From contig JAINUG010000477.1 in NCBI GenBank assembly GCA_029706075.1, positions 186,001 through 250,000 of the forward strand: a stretch of 64,000 nucleotides of DNA. The letters are read 5' to 3'. The notes below the pieces were generated by a model. It was not told the origin of the DNA. It saw nothing but the letters and a program-made list of their open reading frames with translations, and did not search any database. The position numbers and the translations under genes were made by a program. The DNA comes from Aldrovandia affinis (lineage: Eukaryota > Chordata > Actinopteri > Notacanthiformes > Halosauridae). Positions within the stretch are counted from its first letter, which is position 1; each line of letters opens with the position of its first letter. Below are positions 12,475-24,020 of this stretch, in pieces.

Positions 12475-12726
12475 CCCTGGGTTCCCGGTTTCCCGGTTTC
12501 CATGTAACTTAAAACACTGCAGCCTGAATTGTACTTGATTCGGCATTCACAGCGATCACGGTCTCGCGAGGCCGTACTAACATGGTATGCAGACACTGTT
12601 TAAAAAATGAGGGTGCATTCCGTTTGTTTGTAGATATCTGCTCGCATCTCTTACTCGATTCCACAATTAAATGTCACGAGGAATCGAATGTGTTTTATTA
12701 AACGGAAAGTCCTTGTTCATTCATGC
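12475..12726 (-). other. Candidate 5' untranslated exon of ZNF-1
   Basis: From the YY1-like site the minus strand runs to a strong donor, GGG|GTGAGT, with the last exon base at 12475. The GTGAGT donor is kept in every copy: last exon bases 1501, 19958 and 51082. A short open frame starting MASRDRDR runs through it, but unit 2 carries an 8-base insertion near the donor that breaks this frame, and joining to the ZNF-1 acceptor at 10111 gives a stop. It is therefore read as untranslated leader. The implied first intron is 12474-10112. Confidence 0.4.
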
Positions 12727-12746
12727 GCCATCTTGTACTGACGTCA
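12727..12746 (-). promoter_or_regulatory. CRE + YY1-like promoter core, unit 2 (for ZNF-1)
   Basis: Same arrangement as in unit 1: TGACGTCA at 12739-12746 and CAAGATGGC at 12727-12735 on the minus strand. It lies about 2.6 kb upstream of the first coding exon of ZNF-1 and is the best candidate start region for that gene. Confidence 0.55.
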
Positions 12747-13001
12747 CGCTTTTAGTGACGTTGGCGACGAGGACAGACGCTTCCTTCTCCAGGTCAACCT
12801 GGAACACATGAAATGCAACAGGCGCGCAGATGTGTGTGTGTCACTGTAAATACCAGGGCATTAACAATGTTAATGTTCATAATTAATCAGTTATAGTTCA
12901 TTTAAGAATTGTATGGTTCATAAGATGAACCTGTTGTGTCTGTACTTTAGTTCAGTACTAATATATAGGTAGCTAGTATCATTTGTTCAACACGGTATAA
13001 A

Positions 13002-13190
13002 ATGAACCAGCTTCAGGAAAGATTGGCTGAAGAAGTTTGAAGGTACTGGAGTTTCCCTGCTTTCATGAAAACTTTACCAACCTTGTTCAATACATTGACA
13101 CCTACTAGTGTACAGAAGTGTAAGGACACCATGTTGCATAGGCTGCGCATAACCTTTGCAGAGGTATACACTACCGGTCAAAAGTTTTAG
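13002..13190 (+). pseudogene. Small leader ORF, disrupted copy (unit 2)
   Basis: Counterpart of the 62-codon ORF with TGA in place of a serine codon after residue 12. The same defect occurs in unit 2' at about 20477-20665, showing that these two copies share a recent ancestor. Confidence 0.4.
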
Positions 13191-13336
13191 AACACCCCAA
13201 TTTTCCAGTTTTTACTTAAATTTAAGCAGTTCAAGTCCAGTGAATAACCTGAAATGGTACAAAGGTAAGCGGTAAACTGGCAGAGGTTAAAAAAAAAAAA
13301 GACCCTAAGTTTAGATTATCAAAAACTGAAAAGTTC

Positions 13337-13840
13337 TACATTTTTACATTTTACATTTTAAGCATTTAGCAGACGCTCTTATCCAGAGCGACTTACAAGA
13401 TGTGCATCAATACATGGTAGGAACAATCATAGTTAGCGCACGAGATCAGTGCAGGAATACAGCAATAGACATCATTGCAGGCATCTGCGTACCATACCTG
13501 TAACACTGGGAAGGAAAAGGTTAGTGAGTTTTTTTTAATTTTATTTTTTTAAAGAGTATAGTGTTGAACAAGTAAACAGTGGTGAAGACAATTTAGCTTG
13601 ATGGACAGAGATCAGGGGTAGTGGAGTCTGAAGAGGTGGGTTTTGAGTCTCTTGCGGAAGATTGGAAGTGATTCCGCAGTCCTGACCGATTGCGGGAGGT
13701 CGTTCCACCAACGAGGGACCAGGACAGAGAAGAGGCGAGACCGCGGAGCGGCTGCCAGGCGCCCGGAGGGATGGGGCAGTCAGTCTGCCAGCGGAGGCGG
13801 AGCGGAGGGGTCTGGACGGGGTGTAGGGCGTGACGCAAGT
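13337..13840 (-). mobile_element. L2-type LINE 3' fragment (unit 2)
   Basis: Same family as 3873-4434, with a 3-base loss in RSSRS relative to the unit 2' copy that shifts the frame. Flanked by AAGTTCT on both sides, with an uninterrupted site in unit 4 near 51895. Confidence 0.7.
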
Positions 13841-13845
13841 TCTCA

Positions 13846-14181
13846 CCCTGCGTTTTAACAGCCGGCGATTCTAGGCGATGAAATCGCCCAGTGGGCGTTC
13901 ACCCCGTGTGTTGTCATGCTTGAATGGCCTCCTCAAAGTGGTTCCGACGTGCTTACGAAATTTTAGCATGGTAAACAAATAGTTCATCAGTGCTTATAAT
14001 GTTTATGCTCATGGAGGGAGAATCTTTATTATAAATATTAGTTGGCTAGCAGTATTGTTCCCTTCAACCATGAATGTATAGTATGGGGATACTGCAGACC
14101 GCTGTTATCAGTTTGTCGTCATCCATGTTGACGTGTCGGAACTAGGAACCAAATTTCGGTGTGTTGTGTTAAAACGCAGGG
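13846..14181. mobile_element. 336-base MITE with perfect 15-base TIRs (unit 2)
   Basis: Left end CCCTGCGTTTTAACA and right end its exact reverse complement. Flanks are TCA and TTA, near a 3-base target duplication of PIF/Harbinger type. No coding capacity. Its left arm is clearly related to the 852-base element at 53710-54561. Confidence 0.6.
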
Positions 14182-14185
14182 TTAG

Positions 14186-14400
14186 GATCTCCACCTGTCT
14201 CTCCTTCCTCCTCTGTGCCCTCACTCTCCAATGCTCTTCCTGCTCTTTCTCTCTCCACACCTACTTATCACCCCCTACACCCCAGCCAGACCCCCTTTGC
14301 TCTACCTCCTTCGGCAAACTGACTGTCCCATCCCTCCGGGCGCCCGGCAGCCACTCCTCGCGGTCTCGCCTCTTCTCTGTCCTGACCCCTCGGTGGTGAC
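14186..14400 (+). mobile_element. L2-type LINE RT fragment, plus strand (unit 2)
   Basis: Same insertion as at 2765-2998, directly to the right of the 336-base MITE. Confidence 0.55.
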
Positions 14401-14834
14401 CACTCTCCGCGGTATTGGTCAAATCAAAATACCCAGTCATTGCCAATTTGTGGAAAATGACATGATTTTATTGGCTGCGAGGCTGCGGCCTAGCTCCCAT
14501 TGGATTGATGGACACTGAGACGTGTATGTTGCTATTTTTAGGTGGGTATACGGTAAATCCCTCTCCTCAGAGTTGGGCATACACCATGTACCTGCGTATA
14601 CGCACCACTGCCTGTAAGACATTGCTCCATGCGTAGTAATGTGTGTTTGCCCTGTTATACCAACACAAATGTTTTTGCGTGTTATTTTGTTTATAGTTGG
14701 CATAGGTCAACATTTCTTTTTTGTTATAATTGTTTGATATGTTTTTTAGAAGTGTACAGCTAGCTAGATAAAAATATTTAATGTTAATCTGTTGTTCTCT
14801 CAAATGCACGTATTTTATGCTTTGTGAAACAAAG

Positions 14835-15060
14835 GGTGGCAGTGTAGTGTAATGGTTAGGGAACTGGTCTTGTAACTCATGAGGTTGCAGGTTCAATTCC
14901 CAGGTGGGGCACTGCTGTTGTACCCTTGAGCAAGGTACTTAACCTGAATTGCTTCAGTAAAATATCCAGCTGTATAAATGGATTGTATGTAAAGAAATGT
15001 AAAGTGTGTAAGTCGCTCTGGATAAGAGCGTCTGCTAAATGCCCAAAATGAAAATGTAAT
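14835..15060 (+). mobile_element. tRNA-derived SINE with L2-type tail (unit 2)
   Basis: Same SINE as at 3431, inherited with the unit. A and B box sequences and the terminal stem-loop are intact. Confidence 0.7.
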
Positions 15061-15960
15061 ATTTTGTTTGCAGTCTTTTGAAACCACATAAAAACAATGC
15101 ATTTATACAAATACATGATATAGCACACAATACCGAATAAAAAAAGTCAATTTCATTCACATTACAATAACATAAATATGCCAATGTAGTGTTGGCAAAC
15201 TGCCTTTTAGCTTCTGCTGCGGCTAATGGTAGCTTCACAATGACATTTCAGGGTCTATACAGGCCTACTAGGGAGTAAAGTGTGGGATCCTCAAATTACA
15301 TAATGAAGCTAACATTAGCAACAGCAAAGCAGCAGAAGCCATGGGGCAGTGTGTCAACACTACTGGTTCAGACTACTTACCAGTTTTAATGCAAAATTAT
15401 GCCATTTGAGTGACTATCCTTGTAAAAGCAGTGATTACAATTCATGTTTTACAACCATTTAGAAGATATACGTGAAAGAATGAGTGAATAATCAGCACAG
15501 TGATGTGTGTTATAAAAAATAAGAAGCAGTCATCAATGAACTATGGACATTTTATTTGTATTTTGTAAAATATGAGAAGGTTGAAGGTGAAGATTGTACT
15601 GTGCTGTATGAAAGCAGTCCTCGTAACTTTTACCTTTCATATCAGGTACTAATTTAGTTGTCCTTTGTACTTTTTCAAGCACTTCTACATCGTTCTTATA
15701 GTGTGGTGCCCAGAACTGCACGCAGTACTCTAACTGAGGTCTGACAAGGGTATTATAGAACACCAATATAACCTCCTTTGATTCATACTCCATACTTCTG
15801 GCTATATATCTCAGCATCTGATTGGCCTTTTCTACTGCTACAGCACACTGCTTAGATGTGGAGACTTTGATCAATTACAGCTCCGAATTCTAATTGAACA
15901 TATTCTTGTTCCCATCTCCTCCAACAAAATACAATATATTTGTATCTCTAAAATAATATA

Positions 15961-16110
15961 CAACATTTAGCAGACGCTTTTATCCAAAACAACTTACAGT
16001 GAATGCATACATCTTTCAGTACAGTATAAGTGGTCCCAATGGGAATCAAACCCACAACTTAAGCGTTGTCAACGCCATGCTCTACCTACTGAGCCACAGA
16101 AAAACACACA
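15961..16110 (-). mobile_element. Second-family SINE (unit 2)
   Basis: Minus-strand copy with stem-loop, GGGAATCAAACCC (B box complement) and the head complement near TACTGAGCCACAG. Counterparts are at 23463-23610 and 41726-41865, all inside CR1-like LINE debris at the same place. Confidence 0.6.
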
Positions 16111-16380
16111 TTTCTCACATGCATAACATTTAGCTATATTGAATGTCATCTTGGATTACCTTTTTCAATTTCAAGTTTCGGATCATCTGAAAATGTAACT
16201 ACTTCGCTACTAACACCCCTATCAAGATCATTTAAATAAATAAGGAAGAGCAGAGGTCCCAGCACCGATCCCTGCGGGACACCACTGCCCACAGCACCAA
16301 GGTCAGATATGGCCACACCTACTGTTACTCTTTGTATTCGCCCTTGCAGCCAATTATGAACCCACTCTGAAACTGAATAC

Positions 16381-16515
16381 TGCAATGTCTATTGCTGTAT
16401 TACTGCACTGATCTTGTGCGCTAACTATGATTGTTCCTACCATGTATTAATGCACATCTTGTAAGTCGCTCTGGATAAGAGCGTCTGCTAAATGCTTAAA
16501 ATGTAAAATGTAAAA
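16381..16515 (+). mobile_element. L2-type LINE 3' tail (unit 2)
   Basis: The 3' UTR ending and the stem-loop CGCTCTGGATAAGAGCG, then TAAAATGTAAAATG repeats, split the CR1-like RT remnant. Counterpart at 23880-24020. Confidence 0.6.
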
Positions 16516-17429
16516 TGAAACAACTCCTGCAATTCCTACTGAATTGCATATTCATATATGAGCCTCTCATGTGGTACCTTGTCAAATGCTTTCTGAAAGT
16601 CCAAATATATAATATCATAAGCCTGGTTCAGGTCAACACACTCTGTAGCCTCTTTAAAAAAAGTTCAGGAGGTTTGTTAGGCATGACCTCCCTTTGAGAA
16701 ATCCATGTTGGCTCTCCCTTAAAATACTATTATTTTTCAAGAATGCATTTTACATGCGATGCAAGTTAAACTGATAGGCCTATAGTTCCCTGGGTCAGTA
16801 CGGTCCCCCTTCTTATATATTGGAAATATACTACCCTGCTTCCAGTCATCTGGTATTTCTCCAGTGATTATGGATTGAATGAAAATATCTGTCAATGGTT
16901 TATATATAATTTCCCCAAGTTCTTTGAGCACTCTGGGATATATGCCATCCGGGCCTGCTGCCTTATTTGTCTTAGGTTTTTGTAGTTTTTGTAGTACGTC
17001 TATGTCCCTTATCTCAAAGTCCTCCAAAACATTTTGTACCTTCTCTATACATTTAGGCATATTTATAACCTCTTCTCTAGTAAAGCTCTCAACAAAGTAA
17101 CTGTTTAGTGTGTTAGCAATATCCTAACTATTATAAACCAAAGTTCCTTCCTTATTCTTAATGCACTTAACCTCATCCTTAACTTTCCTTTTTCTACTAC
17201 AATATTGAAAAAACATCTTAGGATTACTTTTTGCATCTTGGGAAATTTTAATTTCAAACCGCCTTTAGCTGATCTTATTTCCTTTTTAGCCTTAGTCCGC
17301 CTATTCATAACTTTCACGTGACGTCACAGGCCAGGAGCGAGCTGCGCTGCCGGACAAAAGGCACTGCCCGTCAACTGCCCGTCACGTTATCATAGCACCT
17401 GTAACGCTGATGAAGGAGCATTGAAAACC

Positions 17430-18018
17430 ATGCCAGAGAGTTGCTGTGCAATCGGGTGTGCAAACCGGCGAGGAGATAAGCCTGGGTTGTGTTTTTATAG
17501 GATACCCAGTGAAAAAGAAAATAAAGAAAGGAGAAATTTGTGGATTAATGCCATCAAACGAACGAGTGGCCAGGAGAGGGAAAGAAAGAATGGCTGCCAA
17601 CAAAACACACACGTCTGTGCAGCGAACATTTCATCAAGGTAAGTTACCGTAGTTAATATAATTAACGTTACAATTGCAAAGTATTTAGCCATTATCTGTA
17701 CATAGCTAACCGTTTCTGCATGGTTTGTTTATGAGGCTTTTGCCAAAAGGTTGCTAAGCTAGCTAGTGCTTAGCTAGTGCTAGCTAAGTTAGATGTTGTT
17801 TACAGTGGCTAACGTTAGCTAGCTAGTCAATGAAAATGTCAGTCTGTTGGAATGATACTCACTAGCTAATGCTGTAACGTTATTATTGTCTTGATTCATA
17901 GGTTTCAAATCGGATGACCCTTTGTCTCCTGACTGGGTTCCATCAGTGTTCTCGCACACATCACCCAACAAGAAGAGGAAAAGAGAGAAAGCAATGGACA
18001 GGTACGAGCAGCACAACA
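17430..18018 (+). pseudogene. THAP-transposase gene, 5' part, cut by the gap
   Basis: Duplicate of the gene at 24924. Exon 1 (17430-17638) encodes the THAP start [14 protein letters not shown] but has lost one T near 17567 and one A near 17636, so the second half of the zinc-binding domain is out of frame. Exon 2 starts at 17902 ([11 protein letters not shown]) and reads into the N gap. The rest of the transposase is not present on the far side of the gap. Confidence 0.75.
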
Positions 18019-18118
18019 NNNNNNNNNNNNNNNNNNNNNNNNNNNNNNNNNNNNNNNNNNNNNNNNNNNNNNNNNNNNNNNNNNNNNNNNNNNNNNNNNN
18101 NNNNNNNNNNNNNNNNNN
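18019..18118. other. Assembly gap (100 N)
   Basis: Exactly 100 unknown bases, the usual placeholder for a gap of unknown size. It lies inside a transposase copy that has a near-identical duplicate 7.5 kb away, so a collapsed or misjoined duplicate is possible. Confidence 0.95.
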
Positions 18119-18133
18119 ACTTTATTCTTGCAG

Positions 18134-18224
18134 CATCTGTGAGCCCATTGACAGCTACAGTAGAACCGTAGGCAGAGGTCTACTTCGACCGAGATTTGAC
18201 AAAGTAATGGACATTCAACGATAA
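18134..18224 (+). other. Possible terminal exon right of the gap
   Basis: TTTATTCTTGCAG resembles an acceptor. The following frame encodes ICEPIDSYSRTVGRGLLRPR and ends at a TAA near 18222. AATAAA follows at 18369-18374. It does not match the THAP transposase C-terminus, so it may belong to a different element. Weak. Confidence 0.25.
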
Positions 18225-18368
18225 CAATGCACAATTTGACTACATTACAGAGCTAAGAAGAAGCGACGAAGGTGAAAGTTTGATGACACAGATGCCGTTC
18301 TGAAGCAATACATGCACAAAACTGTACAAGTACACTGATGAGATATTTTGTGATGTTAAATTAATCTA

Positions 18369-18394
18369 AATAAAAGTTTATTTGATTTAAATAA
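18369..18394. terminator. Possible bidirectional polyadenylation region
   Basis: AATAAA at 18369-18374 and 18389-18394 for the plus strand and TTTATT at 18377-18382 for the minus strand lie within 26 bases, between a plus-strand exon remnant and the minus-strand cysteine-rich gene. This fits two convergent transcripts sharing an end region. Confidence 0.4.
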
Positions 18395-18540
18395 AAGTCA
18401 AAAGTACACCTCAACAAAACCATCATCTTTATGAACAGTTAGAATGGTCTGTGTCAAAGCAAGACAAAAAAGTGTCCCAAGTCTATAGATCAGAAACACC
18501 CCACCCCACCCAACATCTCCCAGGTAACACGGCAAGTCTC

Positions 18541-19161
18541 TTAGTCATCACCATCACTATCAGGAGAGCTATCATCACATGTAGCCCTTTCCTCAGTTTC
18601 TTTGAAAACATTTGCACAATTTTGGCACCGACATAAATCTGTACAAGACAGTCTTGCAGACATACAGGAACATCTTCCTGTCTCGCATTTGCCTTGCCTG
18701 CAACTGCAGTGGACTACCTGCAACACACTTTCCAGGGGCAGGATTTCTAGTCATCCAGGTCACTGTTAAGTCCCCATCCTCAAGGTGCCATCCATTGCCA
18801 GCAGGTGATGGGGCACACATCTTGGCTTTAAGAGATGATCTCATTATTGCTGCTTGGTAGTTTGCCCTTTTGCAGTGTTGGTACAGGGCGTCACTTGTGG
18901 GGAGAATGGATAGTTCTGGCAAGGCTGATGATGTCATGCAGAACGCCTTGTATCATTCACACTTTCAGCAGCTGACTGGTCATACAGGTGGCACACGTAT
19001 TTGCAAAGTATTGCAAAGGTAGACTGGTCCAGGTTAAAGCTGCTACCCAAATTTGTAAAGGCAGTCAGGTATTCATATTTTTCGCAAGCAACAGAAAATG
19101 GCTTTCTTTTGCCCTTGCCATAAAACTTACGACTTACAATAAGTGCATTTCGCATCGACAT
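18541..19161 (-). pseudogene. Cysteine-rich (CXC-like) transposon-type protein remnant
   Basis: Minus strand, three overlapping frames that line up as one protein with two single-base shifts (near 18935 and near 18727). The order is a GKGKRKPF segment and LCKYVCHLYDQ (19161-18934), then PTSDALYQHCKRANYQAA and NGWHLEDG (18937-18728), then a cysteine-dense end with HCSCRQGKCETGRCSC and CTDLCRCQNCAN, and an acidic tail ESSPDSDGDD-like. The C-x-C-x4-C-x3-R-C-x-C spacing recalls tesmin/TSO1 CXC domains. I remember similar proteins as repeat-encoded in fish and cnidarian genomes but cannot assign an element. Function unknown. The right limit of the inserted block is about 19618, where unit sequence resumes. 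Confidence 0.55.
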
Positions 19162-20201
19162 TTCAATGAAATTTCACCAGAAACAAAATAAAATGTTAAA
19201 TTAACGTCCTGGATACCTTTTATTTAGTCCTGAACTTGCGATATATCATTTTGAACGCACTAAACACACTTTCGGAAGACTTTTGGCAGGGTTTTCTTCG
19301 TCTTCGTTACGGCTTGTTAACGCCGTGGAAGCACACATCTTGGAAGCTAGTTCCGAAAAACGGCCACCTTATTGGTCTAGCGCGATCACGTGACGGCCGC
19401 TTCACCACTCGTAAACAAACTATTGATTACGCCCGGGACGTACTAGTGCCGAATTAAAACACTGATTATAAAATAACTGCAGGATTCCACAAGTAGAACT
19501 TTTTTTTTCTCGCTCAACACCAATAGATCTTTTTTATAAAGTAAAAAGTGTGTAGTCGGGTTTGATGGGAACGAGATTCGCTTTCTAGACACATTTTCGG
19601 CGTTCACCTTACGGCCTATAACTAATATGGTGCTGTGATATAGACTGTGGCCTCCATGCGGTCACACCAGTAACTAATGATGGGCGCAGACAAAGTAAAC
19701 TGCTAGAAAACTTGCTGCGCGTATCAAAGACATTACTATTCATCTATATGTTGGTTTATAAAGCACTTGGAAGTTAGGTGCTTGATCGGCTATAGTATTA
19801 CAACTAAAATATATACCGGTAGCTATACAACACTTTTTAAGTAGCTAGCCACCTTACTTATTGGAACCCTAAGTGCATAATCAAGGACCTAACGCCGCTG
19901 GATATATTCGCTGCTACGTTGTGCAAACACTGCATGCAAAGTTATAATTATACTCACCCCTGGGTTCCCGGTTTCCATGTAACTTAAAACACTGCAGCCT
20001 GAATTGTACTTGATTCGGCATTCACAGCGATCACGGTCTCGCGAGGCCATACTAATATGGTATTGAGACACTGTTTAAAAAATGAGGGTGCATTCCGTTT
20101 GTTTGTAGATATCTGCTCGCATCTCTTACTCGATTCCACAATTAAATGTCACGAGGAAACGAATGTGTTTTATTAAACGGAAAGTCCTTGTTCATTCAGG
20201 C

Positions 20202-20221
20202 GCCATCTTGTACTGACGTCA
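20202..20221 (-). promoter_or_regulatory. CRE + YY1-like promoter core, unit 2' (orphan)
   Basis: TGACGTCA at 20214-20221 with CAAGATGGC at 20202-20210. Downstream on the minus strand there is no zinc-finger block, only transposon debris, so this promoter copy appears to have lost its gene. Confidence 0.5.
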
Positions 20222-20811
20222 CGCTTTTAGTGACGTTGGCGACGAGGACAGACGCTTCCTTCTCCAGGTCAACCTGGAACACATGAAATGCAACAGGCGC
20301 GCAGATGTGTGTGTGTCACTGTAAATACCAGGGCATTAACAATGTTAATGTTCATAATTAATCAGTTATAGTTCATTTAAGAGTTGTATGGTTCATAAGA
20401 TGAACCTGTTGTGTCTGTACTTTAGTTCAGTACTAATATATAGGTAGCTAGTATCATTTGTTCAACACGGTATAAAATGAACCAGCTTCAGGAAAGATTG
20501 GCTGAAGAAGTTTGAAGGTACTGGAGTTTCCCTGCTTTCATGAAAACTTTACCAACCTTGTTCAATACATTGACACCTACTAGTGTACAGAAGTGTAAGG
20601 ACACCATGTTGCATAGGCTGCGCATAACCTTTGCAGAGGTATACACTACCGGTCAAAAGTTTTAGAACACCCCAATTTTCCAGTTTTTACTTAAATTTAA
20701 GCAGTTCAAGTCCAGTGAATAACCTGAAATGGTACAAAGGTAAGCGGTAAACTGGCAGAGTAAAAAAAAAAAAAAAGACCCTAAGTTTAGATTATCAAAA
20801 ACTGAAAAGTT

Positions 20812-21314
20812 CTACATTTTTACATTTTACATTTTAAGCATTTAGCAGACGCTCTTATCCAGAGCGACTTACAAGATGTGCATCAATACATGGTAGGAAC
20901 AATCATAGTTAGCGCACGAGATCAGTGCAGGAATACAGCAATAGACATCATTGCAGGCATCTGCGTACCATACCTGTAACACTGGGAAGGAAAAGGTTAG
21001 TGAGTTTTTTTTTTTTTTTTTTAAAGAGTATAGTGTTGAACAAGTAAACAGTGGTGAAGACAATTTAGCTTGATGGACAGAGATCAGGGGTAGTGGAGTC
21101 TGAAGAGGTGGGTTTTGAGTCTCTTGCGGAAGATTGGAAGTGATTCCGCAGTCCTGACCGATTGCGGGAGGTCGTTCCACCAACGAGGGACCAGGACAGA
21201 GAAGAGGCGAGACCGCGAGGAGCGGCTGCCAGGCGCCCGGAGGGATGGGGCAGTCAGTCTGCCAGCGGAGGCGGAGCGGAGGGGTCTGGACGGGGTGTAG
21301 GGCGTGACGCAAGT
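20812..21314 (-). mobile_element. L2-type LINE 3' fragment (unit 2')
   Basis: Counterpart of 13337-13840. It is absent from units 1 and 4, so the insertion occurred in the common ancestor of units 2 and 2'. Confidence 0.7.
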
Positions 21315-21319
21315 TCTCA

Positions 21320-21655
21320 CCCTGCGTTTTAACAGCCGGCGATTCTAGGCGATGAAATCGCCCAGTGGGCGTTCACCCCGTGTGTTGTCATGCTTGAATG
21401 GCCTCCTCAAAGTGGTTCCGACGTGCTTACGAAATTTTAGCATGGTAAACAAATAGTTCATCAGTGCTTATAATGTTTATGCTCATGGAGGGAGAATCTT
21501 TATTATAAATATTAGTTGGCTAGCAGTATTGTTCCCTTCAACCATGAATGTATAGTATGGGGATACTGCAGACCGCTGTTATCAGTTTGTCGTCATCCAT
21601 GTTGACGTGTCGGAACTAGGAACCAAATTTCGGTGTGTTGTGTTAAAATGCAGGG
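21320..21655. mobile_element. 336-base MITE (unit 2')
   Basis: Same element and same position as in unit 2. One base of the right terminal repeat differs (TGTTAAAATGCAGGG). Confidence 0.6.
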
Positions 21656-21659
21656 TTAG

Positions 21660-21900
21660 GATCTCCACCTGTCTCTTCTTCCTCCTTTGTGCCCTCACTT
21701 TCCAAACCAGTCTCTCCAACTGACCAGTCTTCCTGCTCTTTCTCTCTCCACACCTACTGTACTTATCACCCCCTCTACACCCCAGCCAGACCCCCTTTGC
21801 TCTACCTCCTTCGGCAAACTGACTGTCCCATCCCTCCGGGCGCCCGGCAGCCACTCCTCGCGGTCTCGCCTCTTCTCTGTCCTGACCCCTCGGTGGTGAC
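21660..21900 (+). mobile_element. L2-type LINE RT fragment, plus strand (unit 2')
   Basis: Same insertion as at 2765-2998. It keeps the segment that reads PTDQSSCSF, which unit 2 has lost. Confidence 0.55.
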
Positions 21901-22334
21901 CACTCTCCGCGGTATTGGTCAAATCAAAATACCCAGTCATTGCCAATTTGTGGAAAATGACATGATTTTATTGGCTGCGAGGCTGTGGCCTAGCTCCCAT
22001 TGGATTGATGGACACTGAGACGTGTATGTTGCTATTTTTAGGTGGGTATACGGTAAATCCCTCTCCTCAGAGTTGGGCATACACCGTGTACCTGCGTATA
22101 CGCACCACTGCCTGTAAGACATTGCTCCATGCGTAGTAATGTGTGTTTGCCCTGTTATACCAACACAAATGTTTTTGCGTGTTATTTTGTTTATAGTTGG
22201 CATAGGTCAACATTTCTTTTTTGTTATAATTGTTTGATATGTTTTTTAGAAGTGTACAGCTAGCTAGATAAAAATATTTAATGTTAATCTGTTGTTCTCT
22301 CAAATGCACGTATTTTATGCTTTGTGAAACAAAG

Positions 22335-22553
22335 GGTGGCAGTGTAGTGTAATGGTTAGGGAACTGGTCTCATGAGGTTGCAGGTTCAATTCCCAGGTGG
22401 GGCACTGCTGTTGTACCCTTGAGCAAGGTACTTAACCTGAATTGCTTCAGTAAAATATCCAGCTGTATAAATGGATTGTATGTAAAGAAATGTAAAGTGT
22501 GTAAGTCGCTCTGGATAAGAGCGTCTGCTAAATGCCCAAAATGAAAATGTAAT
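22335..22553 (+). mobile_element. tRNA-derived SINE with L2-type tail (unit 2')
   Basis: Same SINE as at 3431. A short deletion between the A and B boxes removes TTGTAACT. Confidence 0.7.
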
Positions 22554-23462
22554 ATTTTGTTTGCAGTCTTTTGAAACCACATAAAAACAATGCATTTATA
22601 CAAATACATGATATAGCACACAATACCGAATAAAAAAAGTCAATTTCATTCACATTACAATAACATAAATATGCCAATATAGTGTTGGCACACTGCCTTA
22701 GCTTCTGCTGCTTTTCTGCAGCTAATGGTAGCTTCACAATGACATTTCAGGGTCTATACAGGCCTACTAGGGAGTAAAGTGTGGGATCCTCAAATTACAT
22801 TATGAAGCTAACATTAGCAACAGAAAAGCAGCAGAAGCCATGGGGCAGTGTGCCAACACTACTGGTTCAGACTACTTACCAGTTTTAATGCAAAATTATG
22901 CCATTTGAGTGACTATCCTTGTAAAAGCAGTGATTACAATTCATGTTTTACAACCATTTAGAAGATATACGTGAAAGAATGAGTGAATAATCAGCACAGT
23001 GATGTGTGTTATAAAAAATAAGAAGCAGTCATCAATGAACTATGGACATTTTATTTGTATTTTGTAAAATATGAGAAGGTTGAAGGTGAAGATTGTACTG
23101 TGCTGTATGAAAGCAGTCCTCGTAACTTTTACCTTTCATATCAGGTACTAATTTAGTTGTCCTTTGTACTTTTTCAAGCACTTCTACATCGTTCTTATAG
23201 TGTGGTGCCCAGAACTGCACGCAGTACTCTAACTGAGGTCTGACAAGGGTATTATAGAACACCAATATAACCTCCTTTGATTCATACTCCATACTTCTGG
23301 CTATATATCTCAGCATCTGATTGGCCTTTTTCTACTGCTACAGCACACTGCTTAGATGTGGAGACTTTGATCAATTACAGCTCCGAATTCTAATTGAACA
23401 TATTCTTGTTCCCATCTCCTCCAACAAAATACAATATATTTGTATCTCTAAAATAATATACA

Positions 23463-23610
23463 ACATTTAGCAGACGCTTTTATCCAAAACAACTTACAGA
23501 AGTGAATGCATACATCTTTCAGTACAGTATAAGTGGTCCCAATGGGAATCAAACCCACAACTTAAGCGTTGTCAACGCCATGCTCTACCTACTGAGCCAC
23601 AGAAAAACAC
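23463..23610 (-). mobile_element. Second-family SINE (unit 2')
   Basis: Same insertion as at 15961-16110. Confidence 0.6.
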
Positions 23611-23879
23611 ACATTTCTCACATGCATAACATTTAGCTATATTGAATGTCATCTTAGATTACCTTTTTCAATTTCAAGTTTCGGATCATCTGAAAATGTA
23701 GCTACTTCGCTACTAACATCCCTATCAAGATCATTTATATAAATAAGGAAGAGCAGAGGTCCCAGCACCGATCCCTGCGGGACACCACTGCCCACAGCAC
23801 CGAGGTCAGATACGGCCACACCTACTGTTACTCTTTGTATTCGCCCTTGCAGCCAATTATGAACCCACTCTGAAACTGA

Positions 23880-24020
23880 ATACTGCAATGTCTATTGCTG
23901 TATTACTGCACTGATCTCGTGCGCTAACTATGATTGTTCCTACCATGTATTAATGCACATCTTGTAAGTCGCTCTGGATAAGAGCGTCTGCTAAATGCTT
24001 AAAATGTAAAATGTAAAACG
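23880..24020 (+). mobile_element. L2-type LINE 3' tail (unit 2')
   Basis: Same insertion as at 16381-16515. Confidence 0.6.

Larger units (their letters stand above)
10862..17308. repeat. Tandem array unit 2 (P-Q-R, no zinc-finger block)
   Basis: Second copy of the unit. It matches unit 1 from its first base through the LINE debris ending near 17308, where a THAP transposon begins. The expected zinc-finger block is missing. From about 12113 onward it is nearly identical to unit 2' at an offset of about 7.5 kb. Confidence 0.85.
15533..17308 (-). pseudogene. CR1-like LINE reverse-transcriptase remnant (unit 2)
   Basis: Minus strand, reading right to left: a basic pre-RT segment (17317-17105), RT fingers with KAAGPDGIYPRVL and NYRPISLTC (17060-16737), the RT core [16 protein letters not shown] with FSDD in place of F/YADD (16385-16146), and the LVRPQLEYCVQFW segment (15874-15533). 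It resembles Rex1/CR1-clade elements of fishes. It is interrupted by a LINE tail and a SINE, and its 5' end is cut by the THAP transposon. FSDD would abolish the first metal-binding position context, so activity is not expected. Confidence 0.75.

Noticed and set aside
17905-18234. ORFs crossing the N gap
   Set aside because: Unknown bases cannot support a reading frame, and the two sides do not match one gene in the intact duplicate.
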